Below the pieces are notes generated by a model. That model was not told the origin of the DNA. It saw nothing but the letters and a program-made list of their open reading frames with translations, and ran no database searches. 64,000 bases of DNA from an uncultured Pelagibacteraceae bacterium (GTDB lineage Bacteria > Pseudomonadota > Alphaproteobacteria > Pelagibacterales > Pelagibacteraceae). The translations under genes and the position numbers were made by a program. Position 1 is the first letter of the stretch. Every line of letters begins with the position of its first letter. The stretch spans positions 1-64,000 of the forward strand of contig CACMFU010000008.1 in the NCBI GenBank assembly GCA_902613065.1, in the 5' to 3' direction. This document shows, piece by piece, positions 60,699 to 64,000 of the stretch.

Positions 60699-61495
60699 TA
60701 CAAAATATCTTCGTGATGATCAACGCCATCATCTTTTTCTTTATTTTGTTTTTTTAAAAATAAGTAATGAATTGAACTTGCTGGAATCATTAATAAATAA
60801 ATAATCCCTGAAATTATAATTGTATTAAAGGTATATATTAGCAACAAACCAAAATATAAAATTATTCCAAATAAAAGAAATATTGAAGTACTTCTTGGGA
60901 CAACAATTCTTTTAAAAGAATATGTGGGAATTTTACTTATCAAAAGTACAGAAATAACAATGAATAAAGATGGAACAATAATATTTTTATTAATAGTTAC
61001 AAACTGAACTTCGCTAAAACTATAAATTAATGGCATTAATACCAATACTCCACCTGCTGGTGATGGAATACCCTCAAAAAAATTATCCCTCCATGAAGGT
61101 TCCCCTCCTGTTGAAACATTAAATCTTGCAAGTCTCAAAGCAACACAAACCACATATATTAAAGATATTAACCAACCAAATCTGCCGATATTATCTAGCG
61201 CCCAGAAATACATTATGAATGCTGGCGCAACTCCAAAACTAATTACATCCGTTAATGAGTCTAATTCTTTTCCAACTTTTGATGTGGCTTTAATTAATCT
61301 GGCAATTCTTCCATCTAAACCATCTATAATTGCAGCAATTAAAACTGCAATAACTGATAATTCAAATCTTCCATCAAATGCAAACTTAATTGAAGTTAAG
61401 CCAATACACACTCCAACCAAAGTCATAATATTTGGCAAAATAACTCTTGAATTTTTATTTGATACTAATCTTATATTCTTTTTTGGATTTTCCAT
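60698..61495 (-). CDS. pssA: CDP-diacylglycerol-serine O-phosphatidyltransferase
   Basis: Makes phosphatidylserine from CDP-diacylglycerol and serine. The 265-residue membrane protein has about seven to eight helices and the CDP-alcohol transferase signature as DGLDGRIAR, then GKELDSLTD, with all the expected Asp/Gly/Arg residues. It is directly preceded by psd (no gap), giving the full route to phosphatidylethanolamine. Confidence 0.93.
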   Translation of the reverse strand: MENPKKNIRLVSNKNSRVILPNIMTLVGVCIGLTSIKFAFDGRFELSVIAVLIAAIIDGLDGRIARLIKATSKVGKELDSLTDVISFGVAPAFIMYFWALDNIGRFGWLISLIYVVCVALRLARFNVSTGGEPSWRDNFFEGIPSPAGGVLVLMPLIYSFSEVQFVTINKNIIVPSLFIVISVLLISKIPTYSFKRIVVPRSTSIFLLFGIILYFGLLLIYTFNTIIISGIIYLLMIPASSIHYLFLKKQNKEKDDGVDHHEDIL

Positions 61496-62143
61496 TTATC
61501 TTTTGGCTATCAATGTTTCTCCAGCAACTGCTCTTTGATTAACTTTTACTAATGGTTCATAGTTTTCAAAATATAAATCTGCTCTACTTCCGAATCTAAT
61601 CATCCCTATTCTAGATCCTTGATCGACATTTTCTTCAACTGAAGTATCTGTTACTATTCTCCGTGCAACCAGTCCTGCTATTTGAACTACAATTATATCT
61701 TCTCCGTGAGAATTTTTAATTTTATAATAATTTCTTTCATTATCCTCACTTGCTTTATCAAGAGATGCATTAATAAATTTTCCAGGTTTGTATAAAATTT
61801 CTTCAATTTTTCCTGAACATGGAGATCTATTCACGTGACAGTCAAATACATTCATAAATATACTTACTTTCTTAAATTTTTTATTTTCAAGTCCCAATTC
61901 TTTTGGTCCGTTTGTATCTAAAACCTGTAAAACCAATCCGTCAGCAGGACTTGTTAAATAGTTCTCGTCATTTATTGGAATTCTTTCTGGATCTCTAAAG
62001 AAATAATAACACCAAATACTTAAGACCAAACCTATGAAACCTAAAAAACCATGAATGAAATATAAAATGATCGTTGCTACTACGAAAATTACTATAAATT
62101 TATAGCCTTCGTTATGAATCTTTGGAAAAATTTTGTCTATCAT
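61496..62143 (-). CDS. psd: Phosphatidylserine decarboxylase (short PSD-A type)
   Basis: Decarboxylates phosphatidylserine to phosphatidylethanolamine. The 215-residue proenzyme has N-terminal membrane helices, SPADGLVLQV, FMNVFDCHVNRSPCSG and the self-cleavage site RFGSRADLYF, where the Ser would become the pyruvoyl group. Short forms like this are usual in alphaproteobacteria. It is divergent from icd (74-bp gap) and is followed at once by pssA. Confidence 0.94.
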   Translation of the reverse strand: MIDKIFPKIHNEGYKFIVIFVVATIILYFIHGFLGFIGLVLSIWCYYFFRDPERIPINDENYLTSPADGLVLQVLDTNGPKELGLENKKFKKVSIFMNVFDCHVNRSPCSGKIEEILYKPGKFINASLDKASEDNERNYYKIKNSHGEDIIVVQIAGLVARRIVTDTSVEENVDQGSRIGMIRFGSRADLYFENYEPLVKVNQRAVAGETLIAKR

Positions 62144-62217
62144 AATCGTTCAATTGATAATTCTGGATTAATATGTATATAAAAAGTATAAATTCAATTA
62201 TTAAGATACATCAAAAA

Positions 62218-63432
62218 ATGAGCAAAATTAAGGTAAAAAATCCCATTGTTGAGCTAGACGGCGATGAAATGACAAGAGTAATTTGGGAATTCATCAAAAA
62301 CAAATTAATTCTACCTTATTTAGATTTAGGCATTGAGTATTACGATCTAGGAATGAAAAGCAGGGATGATACAGATGACAAAATTACTATCGACTGTGCT
62401 AATGCAATCAAGAAAAATGGAGTAGGTATCAAATGCGCAACTATTACTCCTGACGAGGCAAGAGTTGAAGAATTTAAATTAAAGAAAATGTGGAGATCTC
62501 CGAATGGAACAATAAGAAATATTATTGGAGGAACAGTATTTAGAGAGCCGATAATTTGTAAGAATATTCCAAAACTTGTCCCATCTTGGACGGATCCATT
62601 AATTATTGGAAGGCATGCTTTCGGTGATCAATATAGAGCTACAGATTTTTTAGTTCCAGGAAAAGGTAAATTAGAAGTAAAGTGGACATCGGAAGATGGA
62701 AGTGATGAAAAAAAATATGAAGTATTTGACTTTCCAGGACCTGGTATTGCTCTTTCAATGTATAATTTAGATAAATCAATTGAGGACTTTGCAAGATCAT
62801 GTTTCAATTACGGTCTAATTAAAAAATGGCCTGTATATTTATCAACTAAGAATACCATACTAAAAAAATATGACGGTAGATTTAAAGATATATTTCAAAA
62901 TGTTTTTGAAAAAGATTTTAAATCAGAATTTGAAAAAAATAACATAACTTATGAACATAGGTTAATAGATGATATGGTTGCTTGTGCTATGAAGTGGCAC
63001 GGTAAATATATATGGGCTTGTAAAAACTACGATGGCGATGTTCAATCAGATACTGTTGCTCAAGGTTATGGTTCATTAGGTTTAATGACTAGTGTTTTAT
63101 TGGCACCTGATGGCAGAACAATGGAAGCAGAAGCGGCTCATGGAACTGTAACTCGACATTTTAGAATGCATCAGCAAGGTAAAGAAACATCAACCAATCC
63201 AATTGCATCTATATTTGCTTGGACAAGAGGTTTAGCACACAGAGGAAAGTTAGATAATAATGATGAATTAATTAAATTTGCTAAAACACTTGAGGAAGTA
63301 TGTGTTGAGTCAGTTGAATCAGGTTCAATGACCAAAGATTTGGCAATACTTATTGGTCCTTCTACAAATTATTTAACAACTAACCAGTTTTTAGATGTAA
63401 TTGATGGAAGTTTAAAACAAAAATTAAATTAA
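62218..63432 (+). CDS. icd: NADP-dependent isocitrate dehydrogenase
   Basis: TCA-cycle enzyme giving 2-oxoglutarate. I chose the ATG at 62218 (404 residues, [20 protein letters not shown]); the ATG at 62173 adds a non-conserved 15-residue lead. Landmarks of the eukaryote-like class are [36 protein letters not shown] in part, [20 protein letters not shown] in part, and [12 protein letters not shown]. It is convergent with alaS and overlaps its end by nine bases. Confidence 0.95.
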   Translation: MSKIKVKNPIVELDGDEMTRVIWEFIKNKLILPYLDLGIEYYDLGMKSRDDTDDKITIDCANAIKKNGVGIKCATITPDEARVEEFKLKKMWRSPNGTIRNIIGGTVFREPIICKNIPKLVPSWTDPLIIGRHAFGDQYRATDFLVPGKGKLEVKWTSEDGSDEKKYEVFDFPGPGIALSMYNLDKSIEDFARSCFNYGLIKKWPVYLSTKNTILKKYDGRFKDIFQNVFEKDFKSEFEKNNITYEHRLIDDMVACAMKWHGKYIWACKNYDGDVQSDTVAQGYGSLGLMTSVLLAPDGRTMEAEAAHGTVTRHFRMHQQGKETSTNPIASIFAWTRGLAHRGKLDNNDELIKFAKTLEEVCVESVESGSMTKDLAILIGPSTNYLTTNQFLDVIDGSLKQKLN

Positions 63433-64000
63433 GGTTTTTAGTTTTTCTAAAGCTTCGTCGATTTTATTAGAGTCTTGGCCTCCAGCCTGTGCAAAATCTT
63501 TACGGCCTCCACCACCCTTTCCACCAATAATTTCAGATCCTAGTTTTGCAAATTTAACTGCATCGTATTTATTTGTTAAATTTTCTGTCACACCTACAGC
63601 AAGACCAACTTTCTCATCCTTATTTGCAAATACTACTACTATTCCCTCACCCAACTCTTTTTTACCTGCATCAACGAGTTTTCTTAGGTCTTTTGGAGAC
63701 AAATCTTGAACTTTTTGTAATCTAACTTGAGTGCCATTTATATTTTCATCTTTAATTATGTTTTTTGTTTTATCAGCTAAAACTGATTGAACATTTAATT
63801 GCTCTAGTTGTTTATTTAGGTCTTTAATTAATCCTTTCGTATCTTTATTTTCTAGATTTGGTTTTCCACCTAATTTAATAATTTGTGCAGACACTTCTTT
63901 AATACTGTCTTCATCCTTTTGTGCAGAAAGGTTTGACATTTTTTCCTTGTTTTTTAAGAATATTTCGAGTTGTTTGTCTCTTAAAGCTTCAACCCTTCTC
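63424..64000 (-). CDS. alaS: Alanyl-tRNA synthetase, C-terminal part (runs off the window)
   Basis: The minus-strand frame stays open to the window edge; the ATG at 63939 is internal. Upstream codons read [14 protein letters not shown], matching the conserved region after the editing domain. The C-terminal DHHA1 domain shows [20 protein letters not shown] and [16 protein letters not shown], a well-known AlaRS glycine-rich motif. About 190 residues are present of some 870-880. Catalytic and editing domains lie outside the window. Confidence 0.93.
   Translation of the reverse strand, partial: RRVEALRDKQLEIFLKNKEKMSNLSAQKDEDSIKEVSAQIIKLGGKPNLENKDTKGLIKDLNKQLEQLNVQSVLADKTKNIIKDENINGTQVRLQKVQDLSPKDLRKLVDAGKKELGEGIVVVFANKDEKVGLAVGVTENLTNKYDAVKFAKLGSEIIGGKGGGGRKDFAQAGGQDSNKIDEALEKLKTLI

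Noticed and set aside
1-64000. tRNA or rRNA genes, CRISPR arrays, transposons or prophage genes
   Set aside because: No gap except the riboswitch region and a few 85-112-bp gaps could hold a tRNA, and none shows cloverleaf-like arms; no repeat-spacer pattern, transposase or phage motif was found.

Overview
The window looks like a piece of a Pelagibacterales (SAR11, Candidatus Pelagibacter-like) chromosome. It is strongly AT-rich, and its lysine/asparagine/isoleucine-rich proteins are encoded mostly by A/T-ending codons. Genes are packed with overlaps of 1-20 bp. The gene order is alphaproteobacterial (purM-purN; lptF-lptG-lptD-surA-pdxA-rsmA; fabD-fabG-acpP; rpsF-rpsR-rplI-dnaB), and glycine cleavage sits under a tandem glycine riboswitch, as described for SAR11. 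I saw no insertion sequence, prophage, CRISPR array, tRNA or rRNA. No gene-free stretch exceeds 300 bases; the longest, 48160-48350, holds the riboswitch and its promoter.

Layout. 1-4 kb: end of a DUF2066-type exported protein, purM-purN, then ndk and pepA on the other strand. 4-11.3 kb: LPS transport and outer-membrane assembly (lptF, lptG, lptD, SurA-like chaperone) with pdxA and rsmA. 11.3-13.9 kb: fatty-acid synthesis (fabD-fabG-acpP) and gmk. 13.9-16.5 kb: ribosomal proteins and the replicative helicase. 16.5-28.5 kb: an RND/MMPL exporter, cvpA-purF, an HD-domain protein with the ligand pattern of diiron oxygenases, a DUF255 thioredoxin-like protein, glutathione synthesis (gshA-type ligase, gshB) and transporters. 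28.5-37.7 kb: a GYD protein, exported methionine sulfoxide reductases, Fe-SOD, threonine aldolase, glycine amidinotransferase-like enzyme, NAD formate dehydrogenase and small unknown genes. 37.7-43.8 kb: an FAD amino-acid oxidoreductase, TspO, and a lipid-modification cluster (SDR, DUF3833 lipoprotein, Cfa-like methyltransferase, DUF1365, FAD amine oxidase). 43.8-48.3 kb: gcvT-gcvH-gcvP behind the riboswitch. 48.4-55 kb: 5-oxoprolinase (pxpA, pxpB, pxpC), an EamA transporter and a TRAP transporter. 55-64 kb: TerC, glyoxalase, guaB-TPR-guaA, rlmE, a GT8-like glycosyltransferase, phosphatidylethanolamine synthesis (pssA, psd), icd and the C-terminal part of alaS.

How the parts connect. Much of the accessory content concerns glycine, one-carbon units and thiols: glycine cleavage, threonine aldolase, a glycine amidinotransferase homologue, formate dehydrogenase, glutathione synthesis and 5-oxoproline recycling. 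The gcv operon continues without a gap into the lipid-modification genes, so these may share the glycine-sensing leader. The strongest leads are the riboswitch whose start codon lies in a 12-bp inverted repeat, the lipid cluster fused to the gcv operon, the PhnZ/TmpB-like HD protein after purF, the IMP dehydrogenase lacking its CBS domains, and the terminator-like hairpin abutting the dctQ start codon. All functions are read from sequence motifs and remembered family knowledge; no database search was run.
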